64,000 bases of DNA, from contig CAZJDX010000008.1 of the NCBI GenBank assembly GCA_964544885.1, positions 54,188 through 118,187 on the forward strand, given 5' to 3'. Within the stretch, counting starts at the first letter, position 1; every line of letters begins with the position of its first letter. A program made the position numbers and the translations under genes. The notes below the pieces were generated by a model. That model was given only the letters and a program-made list of their open reading frames with translations. It ran no database searches and was not told where the DNA came from. Origin of the DNA: QQVM01 sp964544885 (GTDB lineage Bacteria > Bacteroidota > Bacteroidia > AKYH767-A > 2013-40CM-41-45). Shown one piece after another: positions 1 to 8,618 of the stretch.

Positions 1-240
1 GGATAAAAGAAGGTTGGTATCTCCCTTGAGGGCAGCGGCCATGGCAGCTTTAAGGATATCAAGATTCAATTCATCCAGCCCGTCTTTCTTCATATTTGTT
101 CCTATGGATATCCCGATCCCATAGGAAACAGAATCCGCATCAGTTTTCAGACTGATATCTTTTTGTCCTTTCTGTCCGTTACAGGAGAAAAGGGTTGCCA
201 TACTGAAAGTTACTGCCAGCAACATTACTTTTTTCTTCAT
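1..240 (-). CDS. FKBP-type peptidyl-prolyl isomerase lipoprotein, N-terminal part (cut by window edge)
   Basis: Only the first 80 codons are inside the window; the gene runs off the left edge. The start is an ATG followed by a basic, hydrophobic leader ending in the lipobox LFSC, so the product is predicted to be a lipoprotein exported to the envelope. After the signal come Lys/Gly-rich residues and then DSVSYGIGISIGTNMKKDG, which matches the N-terminal dimerisation region of FKBP-type prolyl isomerases of this phylum. The catalytic FKBP domain would lie outside the window. A TATCTTCG promoter-like box lies about 30 bp upstream. The family call rests on the short N-terminal segment. Confidence 0.72.
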   Translation of the reverse strand, partial: MKKKVMLLAVTFSMATLFSCNGQKGQKDISLKTDADSVSYGIGISIGTNMKKDGLDELNLDILKAAMAAALKGDTNLLLS

Positions 241-268
241 AGTTGATTGTTTTGTTTTTTAAGGTCGG

Positions 269-276
269 CGAAGATA
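269..276 (-). promoter_or_regulatory. Putative Bacteroidota -7 box (TATCTTCG) for the FKBP gene
   Basis: On the minus strand TATCTTCG lies 28 bp before the ATG of the FKBP lipoprotein. It fits the phylum -7 pattern TAnnTTTG with one change. No clear TTTG was seen at the -33 position. Confidence 0.4.
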
Positions 277-444
277 CACAATTTTTACCATGCACTGTAA
301 AAAGTAATTATCCTACTTCTCTGGATCTCAACGCATTCAGCAGGAAACTCAGAGTGCCATATTCATTACTCAACAAAAAGTTGCCTTTCACCACCTTCCT
401 GATGCAAATTATCCCATTTCCGGTTTTAAAAATAATAGTTCGTA

Positions 445-452
445 TATATTTG
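445..452 (+). promoter_or_regulatory. Putative Bacteroidota -7 box (TATATTTG) upstream of the first glycosyltransferase
   Basis: TATATTTG matches TAnnTTTG exactly and ends 23 bp before the GTG start at 476. No good -33 TTTG is visible, and AT-rich sequence makes chance matches likely. Confidence 0.33.
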
Positions 453-475
453 CGGCAACGATTATCCCGCTTTTT

Positions 476-1687
476 GTGCCTCGTGTCTTACGGATTATAA
501 ATCGCCTGAATTTAGGCGGTCCTACATTTAATGTTGCGTTGCTGACAAAATACCTGCCGGCAGAATATGAGACTTTACTGATAGCGGGTGCCAAGCAGAG
601 ATCAGAAGAGAGTTCTGATTTCATTGTGCGTGAACTCGGATTGAATTATGTCCTCATTAAGGGAATGAAAAGGAGCATCAATCCATTCCAGGATTTGTTC
701 ACTTATTTCAAGTTGAGAAGAATCATCCGGGAATTCAAACCCGATATAGTACATACTCATGCGGCTAAAGCCGGCACCTTAGGAAGGCTCGCTGCTTTGC
801 ATGAGAGAGTACCGGTGGTAGTACATACCTTTCATGGACATGTATTTCATTCCTATTTTAAAAAATGGAAAACCCGGATCTTCATTAATATTGAAAGATA
901 CCTTGCCCGAAAGAGCTCAGGTATCATTGCCATCAGTGAAAAACAAAAACTTGAGTTATCCAGAACATATAAGATTACCAGCGCCGAAAGGATCAGGGTT
1001 ATACCACTTGGATTTGACCTTTCAAGGTTTCAGGAGGATATAGCTGAGAAAAGAAAAAGTTTCAGGGAAAAATACTTTCTGGAAGATGACGAAATTGCCA
1101 TTGGTATAATAGGCAGACTTGTTCCCATAAAAAATCATACTTTATTCCTTCATTCAGCGGCAAGAGCAATTCGGTTATCTGGGAAGAAACTCCGGTTTTT
1201 CATCATAGGCGACGGTGAGGACAGGAAATCACTGATCTCACAGTGTGAATCATTGAAACTGGATCAGGTATATTTTCCCAAAGAGCCGAGAAAGGCAAGT
1301 CTTACATTTTGCGGATGGATCAGAGCTGTTGACAGAGCCATAGCGGGGCTTGACATCATCACACTTACATCTTTCAATGAAGGCACGCCTGTGAGTCTTA
1401 TCGAGGCGCAGGCAGGAAACAAGCCTATCGTGACTACACGAGTCGGCGGTATAGAAAATATTGTTGCTCCGGGACAGACCGCGCTTCTCGTAGAGTCCTT
1501 CAGTGATGAAGACTTTACATCTCAACTGTTAAAACTCACGGAAGATGATGACTTCAGGAAAAAGTTGAGCAGCACCGGATGGGAACTGGTTAAAGAAAGA
1601 TTTCATTATACAAGGCTGGTCAGGGAAATGGCAGAGTACTACAAATACCTGTCGTCGGGGCAACACAATTCAGGAAAGCTCAGGTAA
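476..1687 (+). CDS. Glycosyltransferase family 4 (GT-B fold)
   Basis: A 403-residue GT-B type sugar transferase, predicted to add a sugar from a nucleotide donor to a lipid-linked polysaccharide intermediate at the cytoplasmic face. Visible signatures are the N-terminal NRLNLGGPTFN acceptor-side loop, DIVHTHAAKAGTLGRLAA near residue 90, GRLVPIKNH near 215 at the start of the donor domain, and NEGTPVSLIEAQAGNKPIV near 300, which holds the E-x7-E type donor-binding motif. The start is GTG at 476; the frame stays open upstream, but this start places the conserved RIINRLNLGG strand at the expected distance from the N-terminus. It is the first gene of the polysaccharide locus and precedes the export genes. 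Confidence 0.85.
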   Translation: MPRVLRIINRLNLGGPTFNVALLTKYLPAEYETLLIAGAKQRSEESSDFIVRELGLNYVLIKGMKRSINPFQDLFTYFKLRRIIREFKPDIVHTHAAKAGTLGRLAALHERVPVVVHTFHGHVFHSYFKKWKTRIFINIERYLARKSSGIIAISEKQKLELSRTYKITSAERIRVIPLGFDLSRFQEDIAEKRKSFREKYFLEDDEIAIGIIGRLVPIKNHTLFLHSAARAIRLSGKKLRFFIIGDGEDRKSLISQCESLKLDQVYFPKEPRKASLTFCGWIRAVDRAIAGLDIITLTSFNEGTPVSLIEAQAGNKPIVTTRVGGIENIVAPGQTALLVESFSDEDFTSQLLKLTEDDDFRKKLSSTGWELVKERFHYTRLVREMAEYYKYLSSGQHNSGKLR

Positions 1688-1765
1688 GCGGTAATCAAAC
1701 AATTGCTGTTGTTAACAAGTTTTCTTCAGGCATTTCTCACACCTAGTCTATTCAATGAATTATTC

Positions 1766-1773
1766 TATTTTTG
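1766..1773 (+). promoter_or_regulatory. Putative Bacteroidota -7 box (TATTTTTG) for the export operon
   Basis: TATTTTTG matches TAnnTTTG and would place transcription start near 1780, just before the two candidate ATG codons (1781, 1790) of the OPX lipoprotein. This argues against the longer frame that starts at a TTG at 1703. Confidence 0.42.
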
Positions 1774-1789
1774 TTCAATAATGTATGAC

Positions 1790-2539
1790 ATGAGAAATAT
1801 TTTTTACATCCTGCTGGTGTTCTCACTTTTTTCATGCCGCTCTTTAGCACCGAACAGAATGTTTCAGACCGCTGATAACTTTCAATATGCTTCGGATACG
1901 ATGCAGGCAAAAAAGACCAGTTACCAGCTCGGGGAAGGGGACAGAATAGAAATGCACATTTACAGCAATGATGGTTTCAAACTGGTTGACGTTACTTCTT
2001 CCCAAAACGCGAACCAACTGAACATGATACCCAATATCACTTATCTTGTTGAACCGGATGGAATGGTTAAACTTCCTATACTCGGAAAAGTTTATGTCAA
2101 GGGACTTACTGTAAGCGAAACAGAAGATACACTTCAGAAAAAATATGCCCGATATTATAACGATCCCTTTGTAATGGTCAAAGTGACTAACAGACATGTC
2201 CTGGTCTTTCAGGGAGATGGTGGCCGCGGTACCGTGGTTAACCTTCAAAACGACAACACCACCTTGCTGGAAGCGCTTGCCCAGTCGGGCGGAATACCGG
2301 ATAACGGAAGGGCTTACAGGATAAAGATTCTCAGAGGAGATCTGAAGAACCCTCAGGTACACCTGGTGGACATCTCTACACTGGACGGGCTGAAAAAATC
2401 AGAGATCCGGGTATTGTCGAATGACATAATTTATGTTGAAGCAGCAGCCAATTACAAGCAACGCATCTGGCAGCAACTTACACCGGTGGTTGGAATTATC
2501 ACTGCTGTCCTGCTGGTAGTGAATATCGTACAGAAATAA
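1790..2539 (+). CDS. Polysaccharide export outer-membrane lipoprotein (OPX / Wza family)
   Basis: A 249-residue lipoprotein that should form or gate the outer-membrane exit channel for polysaccharide. The N-terminus MRNIFYILLVFSLFSC is a lipoprotein signal with lipobox LFSC. A poly-export domain follows (YQLGEGDRIEMHIYSNDG, then VEPDGMVKLPILGKVYVKG) and then a SLBB-like region around 135-210. The C-terminus has one hydrophobic segment (LTPVVGIITAVLLVVNIV), as in Bacteroidota OPX proteins. The ATG at 1790 was chosen because it opens directly into the signal peptide and lies just after the TATTTTTG box; 1781 is also possible. One base separates it from the Wzc-like gene, so the two are surely co-transcribed. 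Confidence 0.86.
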   Translation: MRNIFYILLVFSLFSCRSLAPNRMFQTADNFQYASDTMQAKKTSYQLGEGDRIEMHIYSNDGFKLVDVTSSQNANQLNMIPNITYLVEPDGMVKLPILGKVYVKGLTVSETEDTLQKKYARYYNDPFVMVKVTNRHVLVFQGDGGRGTVVNLQNDNTTLLEALAQSGGIPDNGRAYRIKILRGDLKNPQVHLVDISTLDGLKKSEIRVLSNDIIYVEAAANYKQRIWQQLTPVVGIITAVLLVVNIVQK

Positions 2540-2540
2540 A

Positions 2541-4958
2541 ATGGGCAAGAAGAAAATTTCCAACCTCAATGAAGAGTTTGATTTCAAACTCTTCACCATC
2601 ATCGCCCGGAAAAACGCTTACTGGTTGTTCATTATACTAACCATTGCGCTCTCCTTTGCGTTCCTTTATCTGCGTTACACCCACCCCACCTACGTTTCTC
2701 AGTCATTATTGAAGATCGGTACGGTTAATACCGCCAACGCGGTACTCAATTTGCAAAACAGCCAGGCCCTCGACATTCTCGGGTCAAGTCAGTTTGCAGG
2801 CGACATTGAACTTCTCCGTTCACGCGTGATGGTGAGCAGGGTCCTTGACCGCATGTCGCTTAACATCGCCTATTTTGCCCACGGGAAGGTTATTGATCAT
2901 GAGATGTACTCTAAGGCCCCATTCAGAATTGAATATTACCTTGAAGATTCCGCGTATTTCGGTAAGAGATTCTTTATTGATTTTGATGACGATAAAAATT
3001 ACCGGATATCCTATACCTCTATCACAGGAGATCAGAGCGTAAAACTGCCGGTAGATTCCTGGGGTTCCATACCGGGTCTTAAATTAAAACTCAGTATCCA
3101 TAATTTCGACCTGATCAGAAGACAAATTGAAGAATCCGGAAAAGACAAACCTTACTATTTCATTCTCTACCATCCGGAATACGTGCTGGAGAAATACTAT
3201 AAGGAGGTTTCCGTTGTGGTCATGAATCAGAGCGCACAAACCGTAAAAATCGCTTTCAAGGATCACAATGCGCACAAAGCCTCCGACTTTGTCAATGCCA
3301 TGGTGGATGAGTTTAATCTGTATGATAAGGAAAGAAAATCGGAAGGCGCTGACAAATCACTTCAGTTTATTGACGAAACCGTTATGGGTATTGATACCCA
3401 ACTCCGCGTATCTGAGTTTTCCGTCGAGCAGTTCAAGCGTGATAATCTCATCATCAGTCCACTTCAAAACGCCGAAGACGCGCTCAAACATATCAACACG
3501 CTGATCGACCAGAGAGTTGAGTATCAGCTGCACCTGGCAGTTTTGCAGAGGCTTGAACGGGATATCAACGCGGACAAAAACACAGAGAATCTCTTGCCTC
3601 TGCTCTCGGGAACCTATACAGATGAAGTTATCCAGAGCCTGGTAAAAAAAATACAGGACCTGGAGGATGAGAAAGCAACGCTGAGGTTTCTTGCCACAGA
3701 GGAGAATGCGGCGGTCATTTCTCTTGAAAAGGATATTCAAACTCAGAGAAAAAACCTGATTCTTAGTCTAAACAATGCCCGCGAATCCATCGTCCAGAAA
3801 ATAAACACTATTGATGAACGCATTCAGGACTTTGAATCCACTTTCCTGAAATTGCCCGCACAGGAAGCCGAATTGTCCAGGCTCACCAGGTTGTATGAGG
3901 TTAATGAAAAGTTTTATCAGTTATTGCTTGAGAAGAAAGTGGAATTCTCGATTACAAAAGCCGGAATCGTTACCAATAACATTGTTCTGGAGAGAGGAAA
4001 ACCATCACCTACTCCACTGTCGCCTAACCGCAAATTTATTCTTGCAGGAAGTCTTCTGATTGGTTTCATCATCAGCTTCATGATCATATTCGTGAAGTAT
4101 CTCTTCTATAACGAGATTACTTCTCTTGATGAAATCAACCTCTATACTGATGCCGCCTTGCTGGGTATAATACCTAAGTATAAGAGTGAAATACCGGTTT
4201 CGCAATTGCTGGTGGATAAAAACCCCAAGTCAGCCATATCGGAATCGTTCCGGTCTGTGAGAACCAATCTTCAATTTATCAGCAATGAACCCGGTCCGAA
4301 GGTCGTGGCTATAACATCCACCATATCCGGAGAAGGAAAAACATTTGTTGCCATTAACCTCGCCGGCGTTATTGCTTTCTCCGAAAAGAAGGTCGTCATC
4401 ATTGACCTCGATATGCGGAAACCAAAGATCCACCTCGGATTTAACGTGGAGAACATCCGCGGTATGAGTACCATACTTATCGGAAAGGACACACCGGATA
4501 ATTGCATCAACAAGAGCAACCTGAAAAACCTTGATTTTATTACCGCAGGACCCATACCACCGAATCCGTCTGAACTGATCCTGAGCCAGAAAATGAATGA
4601 GTTGGTGGACTATCTCAAGTCAAGATATGATATTATCATCATCGATACTCCTCCTGTGGGAATTGTGACGGATGGTGTTGAAATCATCCGGGGAGCCGAT
4701 TATCCGATTTATATTATCCGGGCACAATACTCCAAACGGATGTTCATTCAGAACCTTAACAAACTCATCGAGGAATACAAAATCAAAAACCTGGCGGTTG
4801 TTCTCAATGGTGTTGAGACCTCAAGATTCAAGTACGGATACGGCTATGGTTATGGCTATGGCTATGGCTACGGATACGGCTATGGTTATTATGACGAGGA
4901 ATCCAGGCGTAAGGAAACTCTGATGGAAAGGTTGAAATCAACCATTGTGAAGAAATAA
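2541..4958 (+). CDS. Wzc-like polysaccharide co-polymerase and tyrosine autokinase
   Basis: An 805-residue inner-membrane protein that controls chain length and export together with the OPX channel. The first membrane segment is near residues 27-47 and the second near 497-520; between them lies a long periplasmic region with a Wzz-type N-terminus and coiled coil (about 260-460). The cytoplasmic C-terminus is a BY-kinase: Walker A ISGEGKT near 596, Walker A' VVIIDLDMRKPK near 617, and Walker B DIIIIDTPPVG near 697. The C-terminal tail (765-784) is nine Tyr-Gly pairs followed by Tyr-Tyr, the place where Wzc kinases carry their autophosphorylated tyrosine cluster. The start ATG is one base after the OPX stop codon. 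Confidence 0.92.
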   Translation: MGKKKISNLNEEFDFKLFTIIARKNAYWLFIILTIALSFAFLYLRYTHPTYVSQSLLKIGTVNTANAVLNLQNSQALDILGSSQFAGDIELLRSRVMVSRVLDRMSLNIAYFAHGKVIDHEMYSKAPFRIEYYLEDSAYFGKRFFIDFDDDKNYRISYTSITGDQSVKLPVDSWGSIPGLKLKLSIHNFDLIRRQIEESGKDKPYYFILYHPEYVLEKYYKEVSVVVMNQSAQTVKIAFKDHNAHKASDFVNAMVDEFNLYDKERKSEGADKSLQFIDETVMGIDTQLRVSEFSVEQFKRDNLIISPLQNAEDALKHINTLIDQRVEYQLHLAVLQRLERDINADKNTENLLPLLSGTYTDEVIQSLVKKIQDLEDEKATLRFLATEENAAVISLEKDIQTQRKNLILSLNNARESIVQKINTIDERIQDFESTFLKLPAQEAELSRLTRLYEVNEKFYQLLLEKKVEFSITKAGIVTNNIVLERGKPSPTPLSPNRKFILAGSLLIGFIISFMIIFVKYLFYNEITSLDEINLYTDAALLGIIPKYKSEIPVSQLLVDKNPKSAISESFRSVRTNLQFISNEPGPKVVAITSTISGEGKTFVAINLAGVIAFSEKKVVIIDLDMRKPKIHLGFNVENIRGMSTILIGKDTPDNCINKSNLKNLDFITAGPIPPNPSELILSQKMNELVDYLKSRYDIIIIDTPPVGIVTDGVEIIRGADYPIYIIRAQYSKRMFIQNLNKLIEEYKIKNLAVVLNGVETSRFKYGYGYGYGYGYGYGYGYGYYDEESRRKETLMERLKSTIVKK
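4833..4892 (+). repeat. Hexanucleotide repeat coding the (Tyr-Gly)9-Tyr-Tyr kinase tail
   Basis: Nine tandem copies of a TAY-GGN hexamer (4833-4886) followed by two TAT codons. Copies vary at third positions (TACGGA, TACGGC, TATGGT, TATGGC), but three consecutive TATGGC units are identical. Loss or gain of a unit keeps the reading frame and changes the number of tyrosines. Confidence 0.95.
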
Positions 4959-5012
4959 AATTATATTTTAAAAGGGAAGCTGTTTAGAAGACGTCCAGCG
5001 GAGGCTGCTCAC

Positions 5013-5561
5013 ATGAAATTTATTCCAACCGACATAGAGGGACTGCTTGTAATTGAACCAGGTGTATACCGGGATGAAAGGGGATCTTTTCTGGAATCTT
5101 ACCATGCTCAGAAGTTCCGTGATAATGGAATTATTACCGAATTTTTACAGGACAATCAAAGCGTGAGCAGGAAAGGCGTGATCAGGGGATTGCATTTCCA
5201 GGTTTCGCCGCATGAACAAGGGAAACTTGTCAGGGTTTCCCATGGCGCTGTACTCGATGTGGCTGTAGACATTCGAAAAGGTTCAAAGACTTTCGGAAGC
5301 GCCTTTACCATAGAATTGAATGATGAAAATAACCGCATGCTATGGATTCCGCCCGGCTTTGCGCATGGTTTTGAAACTATTAGCGAGCATGCTGTATTCA
5401 ATTACAAGGTAAACTCCTATTACCATAAGGAATCTGAGAGAGGCATATTATATAATGATCCACAATTGAAGATCAGATGGAATACTGAAAATCCTGTTCT
5501 ATCATATAAGGATAAAGAATTACCGACACTCGAAAATTATCTTGTCTCAAACATTTTGTGA
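5013..5561 (+). CDS. rfbC: dTDP-4-dehydrorhamnose 3,5-epimerase (RmlC family)
   Basis: A 182-residue cupin enzyme that epimerises C3 and C5 of dTDP-4-keto-6-deoxyglucose in dTDP-rhamnose-type sugar synthesis. The length and motifs are standard: DERGSFLESYHAQKF near residue 22, RGLHFQVSPHEQGKLVRV near 59 with the catalytic His, VLDVAVDIRKGSKTFG near 80, and PPGFAHGFETISE near 113. A Shine-Dalgarno-like GGAGG at 5000-5004 sits 8 nt before the ATG. The gene follows the Wzc-like kinase by 54 bp. No rmlA, rmlB or rmlD partner is present in the window, so the earlier steps must be encoded elsewhere, or the enzyme serves another dTDP-6-deoxysugar. Confidence 0.9.
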   Translation: MKFIPTDIEGLLVIEPGVYRDERGSFLESYHAQKFRDNGIITEFLQDNQSVSRKGVIRGLHFQVSPHEQGKLVRVSHGAVLDVAVDIRKGSKTFGSAFTIELNDENNRMLWIPPGFAHGFETISEHAVFNYKVNSYYHKESERGILYNDPQLKIRWNTENPVLSYKDKELPTLENYLVSNIL

Positions 5562-5684
5562 TTAAGTGGCGGAACATTTTTAACTTCTCACCCTCTTAAA
5601 AGCGCCTTTAACGAAATTGGACCGGGAGACTTAAACATTATTGATACTTTTACCAGATAAGCAGGAACCAGAGAGTTAAGTGAT

Positions 5685-6758
5685 ATGAATTCAAATGCCC
5701 AATATCTTTTTACCGTTTACGGCATTTTTGCCTTCATCTCAATACTTTTTTCATTCCTGATCAACAGATTATTTCTCAAGTTTGTGAGAACACTCGGAAT
5801 CAGAAATCAGGATGATACGGTGATAAGATGGGGCAGCCAGTCAAAACCAGCAGTCGGAGGCTTCTCATTTTACATCATTTTTCTTTTGTCTATCATCGCC
5901 TACTCCATCTTTTTTGACAGCAATCAGGTTTTTCTCAGTAAAGAATTCATAGGAATACTATTGGCCACCATGCTTGGTTTTTTACTCGGCCTTGCCGATG
6001 ACGCATATAATACCCAACCCTTTCTAAAACTTACCACCCAGATTACCTGCGCAGTAATCCTCTTGGTTACAGGTACAGAAATCTCATTGTCCTATGTGGA
6101 ACCTGTAAATTATGTAATCACCATTTTCTGGGTTGTCGGAATTATGAATTCGCTGAATATGCTCGACAATATGGACGCGATCACTTCTACTGTCAGCATA
6201 TCCATAATACTGAGCGCACTGGCCATTATGGTTTTACATCAGGATTTCAACAGCGTTTACTTTATGATCATGCTGGGAGTAATGTGCGCGCTGATCGGTT
6301 TTCTTTATTTCAACTGGCATCCCTCAAAAATGTATATGGGAGATACAGGAAGTCAGTTTCTGGGAGTCTTCCTTGCAGCGATCGGCATTAAGTTCCTCTG
6401 GAACGCGGACCCTCCGTCCGGCGATCTCATCAGCGCCAGGAATTTGCTATTACCCCTCATTGTTTTTATCATGCCGATTATTGACACCACTACCGTCGTC
6501 ATCAACAGGATCATGAAAGGCAGCTCTCCATTTGTCGGAGGTAAGGATCATACGACACATGCCCTTGCCTATCTCGGGCTAAGCGACAGGCAAGTCGCGC
6601 TTGTTTTCTGGTTCATGACACTGATCTCCCTTTTACTCGTCATTATCATTGAAAAATTTCTTTCGGACTGGAAGCATATTTATACCGCCCTCTTCTCTCT
6701 GTATTTTATGCTTATGTTTCTGGTGTTCTTCTATGCGACAAGATCTGTGAGAAACTGA
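5685..6758 (+). CDS. WecA/MraY-type undecaprenyl-phosphate sugar-1-phosphate transferase
   Basis: A 357-residue polytopic membrane enzyme that starts a polysaccharide by moving a sugar-1-phosphate, usually GlcNAc-1-P, from UDP onto the lipid carrier. About ten hydrophobic segments are visible. Family signatures are GLADDAYNTQPFLKL near residue 106, MLDNMDAIT near 160 (the Asp-rich catalytic loop; most members have DNxDGL, here DNMDAI), MYMGDTGSQFLGVFLAAIG near 212, and GGKDHTTHALAYLGLSDRQ near 286, which corresponds to the His-containing loop. Its place in the locus suggests it is the initiating enzyme for the polymer. The exact sugar cannot be read from the sequence. Confidence 0.86.
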   Translation: MNSNAQYLFTVYGIFAFISILFSFLINRLFLKFVRTLGIRNQDDTVIRWGSQSKPAVGGFSFYIIFLLSIIAYSIFFDSNQVFLSKEFIGILLATMLGFLLGLADDAYNTQPFLKLTTQITCAVILLVTGTEISLSYVEPVNYVITIFWVVGIMNSLNMLDNMDAITSTVSISIILSALAIMVLHQDFNSVYFMIMLGVMCALIGFLYFNWHPSKMYMGDTGSQFLGVFLAAIGIKFLWNADPPSGDLISARNLLLPLIVFIMPIIDTTTVVINRIMKGSSPFVGGKDHTTHALAYLGLSDRQVALVFWFMTLISLLLVIIIEKFLSDWKHIYTALFSLYFMLMFLVFFYATRSVRN

Positions 6759-6776
6759 AAAAACCATACTTTAAGA

Positions 6777-7373
6777 TTATATCTGCTTCTCCACATTTCC
6801 TCTTTCCTTCAGCCATGCAATGAACCTGTCCACACTCCTGGCACGATGGCTCATCTGGTTTTTTTCCTCAGAGGACATTTCAGCAAAGCTCTTTTCTGAA
6901 TCTAGCGGTACAAAAACGGGATCATAACCAAAGCCGCCATCACCTCTTCCTGATTCGGTAATGCGCCCTTGTACCTGTCCTTCAAAATAGTTCACTTCCG
7001 AATCAATGATGGAGGCAATTACCGTACGGAACCTTGCACTCCGGTCGCTTTCATTTTTCAATTCCGAGAGCAGTTTATTTATATTGTCAGAGGCGCGGCA
7101 GGCAGGTCCTGCGTATCGTGCAGATAACACGCCCGGTCTTCCTCCAAGCGCCTTCACTTCAAGTCCTGTATCATCGGCAAAACAATTCCATCCATATTTC
7201 TCATAGACATAACGGGCCTTCTGATAGGCGTTCGCATCCAATGTACTGCCAGTTTCCGGCAGTTCATCGGTACAGCCAATATCTTTTAGACTTAAAATCT
7301 CAATTCCCGGAGGCAGAAGCTGCCGAACCTCTTTAAGTTTGTGAGTATTGTTTGTAGCAAAGACAAGTTTCAT
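6777..7373 (-). CDS. rdgB: XTP/dITP diphosphatase (RdgB/HAM1 family)
   Basis: A 198-residue housekeeping enzyme that hydrolyses non-canonical purine triphosphates (XTP, dITP, ITP) and so keeps them out of DNA. Full-length, with the family motifs FATNNTHKLKEVRQLL at the N-terminus, FADDTGLEVKALGGRPGVLS near residue 65, GDGGFGYDPVFVP near 144 and a C-terminal SHRARSVDRF. It lies convergent to the WecA-like gene and divergent from gmd, so it is a housekeeping gene interrupting the polysaccharide locus. Confidence 0.95.
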   Translation of the reverse strand: MKLVFATNNTHKLKEVRQLLPPGIEILSLKDIGCTDELPETGSTLDANAYQKARYVYEKYGWNCFADDTGLEVKALGGRPGVLSARYAGPACRASDNINKLLSELKNESDRSARFRTVIASIIDSEVNYFEGQVQGRITESGRGDGGFGYDPVFVPLDSEKSFAEMSSEEKNQMSHRARSVDRFIAWLKERGNVEKQI

Positions 7374-7462
7374 AGAGGGTAATTATTCGTAAGGATATGA
7401 AGGTACAAGCAAATGTGAATTAATTTCAGAAATGCGCGTTAAATGTCAGGCTGAATAATTAG

Positions 7463-7470
7463 TATCTTTG
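7463..7470 (+). promoter_or_regulatory. Putative Bacteroidota -7 box (TATCTTTG) for gmd-fcl
   Basis: TATCTTTG exactly fits TAnnTTTG, 35 bp before the gmd ATG in the divergent rdgB/gmd gap. The -33 element is not clear. Confidence 0.5.
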
Positions 7471-7505
7471 AAATTTCCATCAAATATCTTCGAAAACGAG
7501 ATCTT

Positions 7506-8618
7506 ATGAGAGTTGCGCTAATCACCGGAATAACAGGACAAGACGGAGCCTACCTGGCGGAATTCCTCCTGAAAAAGGGGTATATGGTTCACGGTATAAA
7601 AAGAAGAAGCTCATTATTCAACACCGACAGGATAGACCATCTTTATTTAGACCCTCACGAAAAGAATGTAAACTTTAAACTTCATTACGGTGACCTTACC
7701 GACAGTACAAACCTGATCAGAATTATCCAGGAGGTAAAACCTGATGAAATATATAATCTGGGAGCCATGTCACATGTGATGGTCAGTTTTGAAACTCCGG
7801 AATACACGGCCAACACCGATGCACTTGGCACCTTGAGAATTCTGGAAGCAGTACGGTTGCTGGGCCTGAGCAAGAGAACCAAAATATACCAGGCTTCATC
7901 TTCGGAACTTTACGGTCTTGTACAGGAAACTCCCCAGTCAGAAAAAACGCCTTTTTATCCACGCTCACCTTATGCAGCTGCCAAACTCTATGCCTACTGG
8001 ATCACGGTCAACTACAGGGAAGCTTACGGCATGTTTGCAGTGAATGGAATATTATTTAATCATGAATCCCCTTTGCGCGGCGAAACCTTTGTATCCAGAA
8101 AGATTACCAGAGGTGTCGCAAGAATAGCTCTTGGATTACAAGACCAGTTGTTCATGGGAAACCTGAATGCACAACGCGACTGGGGACATGCAAAGGACTA
8201 TATTGAAGCCATGTGGCTCATGCTTCAGCAAGAGAATCCTGAAGATTATGTTATTGCTACCGGCACCACTACCCCTGTGCGTGAATTTTTACGACTTGCA
8301 TTTATGGAAGCTGGCATAGAACTGGAATTCCGCGGGGAAGGCTCAGAGGAGAAAGCCTATGTAAAAAAATGCCATATGAAGGAGTTTATCCTTCCTGAGG
8401 GGAAATTGGTTATGTCTGTGGATCCTCATTATTTCAGGCCGACAGAGGTAGATCTGCTCATTGGCGATGCCTCAAAAGCCCGGAAACAATTAGGCTGGAA
8501 TCCGCAATACACCCTACCCATGCTGGTGAAAGAAATGGTTGCATCCGATATTGATTTGTTCAGAAAGGACAAGTACCTGAAAGAAGGCGGACATAAAGTC
8601 TACAATTATCATGAATAA
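7506..8618 (+). CDS. gmd: GDP-mannose 4,6-dehydratase
   Basis: A 370-residue short-chain dehydrogenase that converts GDP-D-mannose to GDP-4-keto-6-deoxymannose, the first step to GDP-L-fucose. The NADP-binding motif GITGQDGAYLAEFLL is at residues 7-21, the catalytic Tyr-x3-Lys is in YPRSPYAAAKLYAYW near 155, and NHESPLRGETFVSRKITRG near 180 is typical of GMD. The last 8 bp overlap the fcl gene, so the two are translationally coupled and together make GDP-fucose for the polymer. A good TAnnTTTG box lies upstream. No GDP-mannose-forming enzymes are seen in the window. Confidence 0.96.
   Translation: MRVALITGITGQDGAYLAEFLLKKGYMVHGIKRRSSLFNTDRIDHLYLDPHEKNVNFKLHYGDLTDSTNLIRIIQEVKPDEIYNLGAMSHVMVSFETPEYTANTDALGTLRILEAVRLLGLSKRTKIYQASSSELYGLVQETPQSEKTPFYPRSPYAAAKLYAYWITVNYREAYGMFAVNGILFNHESPLRGETFVSRKITRGVARIALGLQDQLFMGNLNAQRDWGHAKDYIEAMWLMLQQENPEDYVIATGTTTPVREFLRLAFMEAGIELEFRGEGSEEKAYVKKCHMKEFILPEGKLVMSVDPHYFRPTEVDLLIGDASKARKQLGWNPQYTLPMLVKEMVASDIDLFRKDKYLKEGGHKVYNYHE

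Noticed and set aside
1703..1789. Longer N-terminus of the OPX protein from a TTG
   Set aside because: It would cover the TATTTTTG promoter-like box and put a second hydrophobic stretch before a clean lipoprotein signal peptide.
1844..2362. A 172-codon minus-strand open frame
   Set aside because: Antisense to the OPX lipoprotein gene, which has clear signal peptide and domain motifs.
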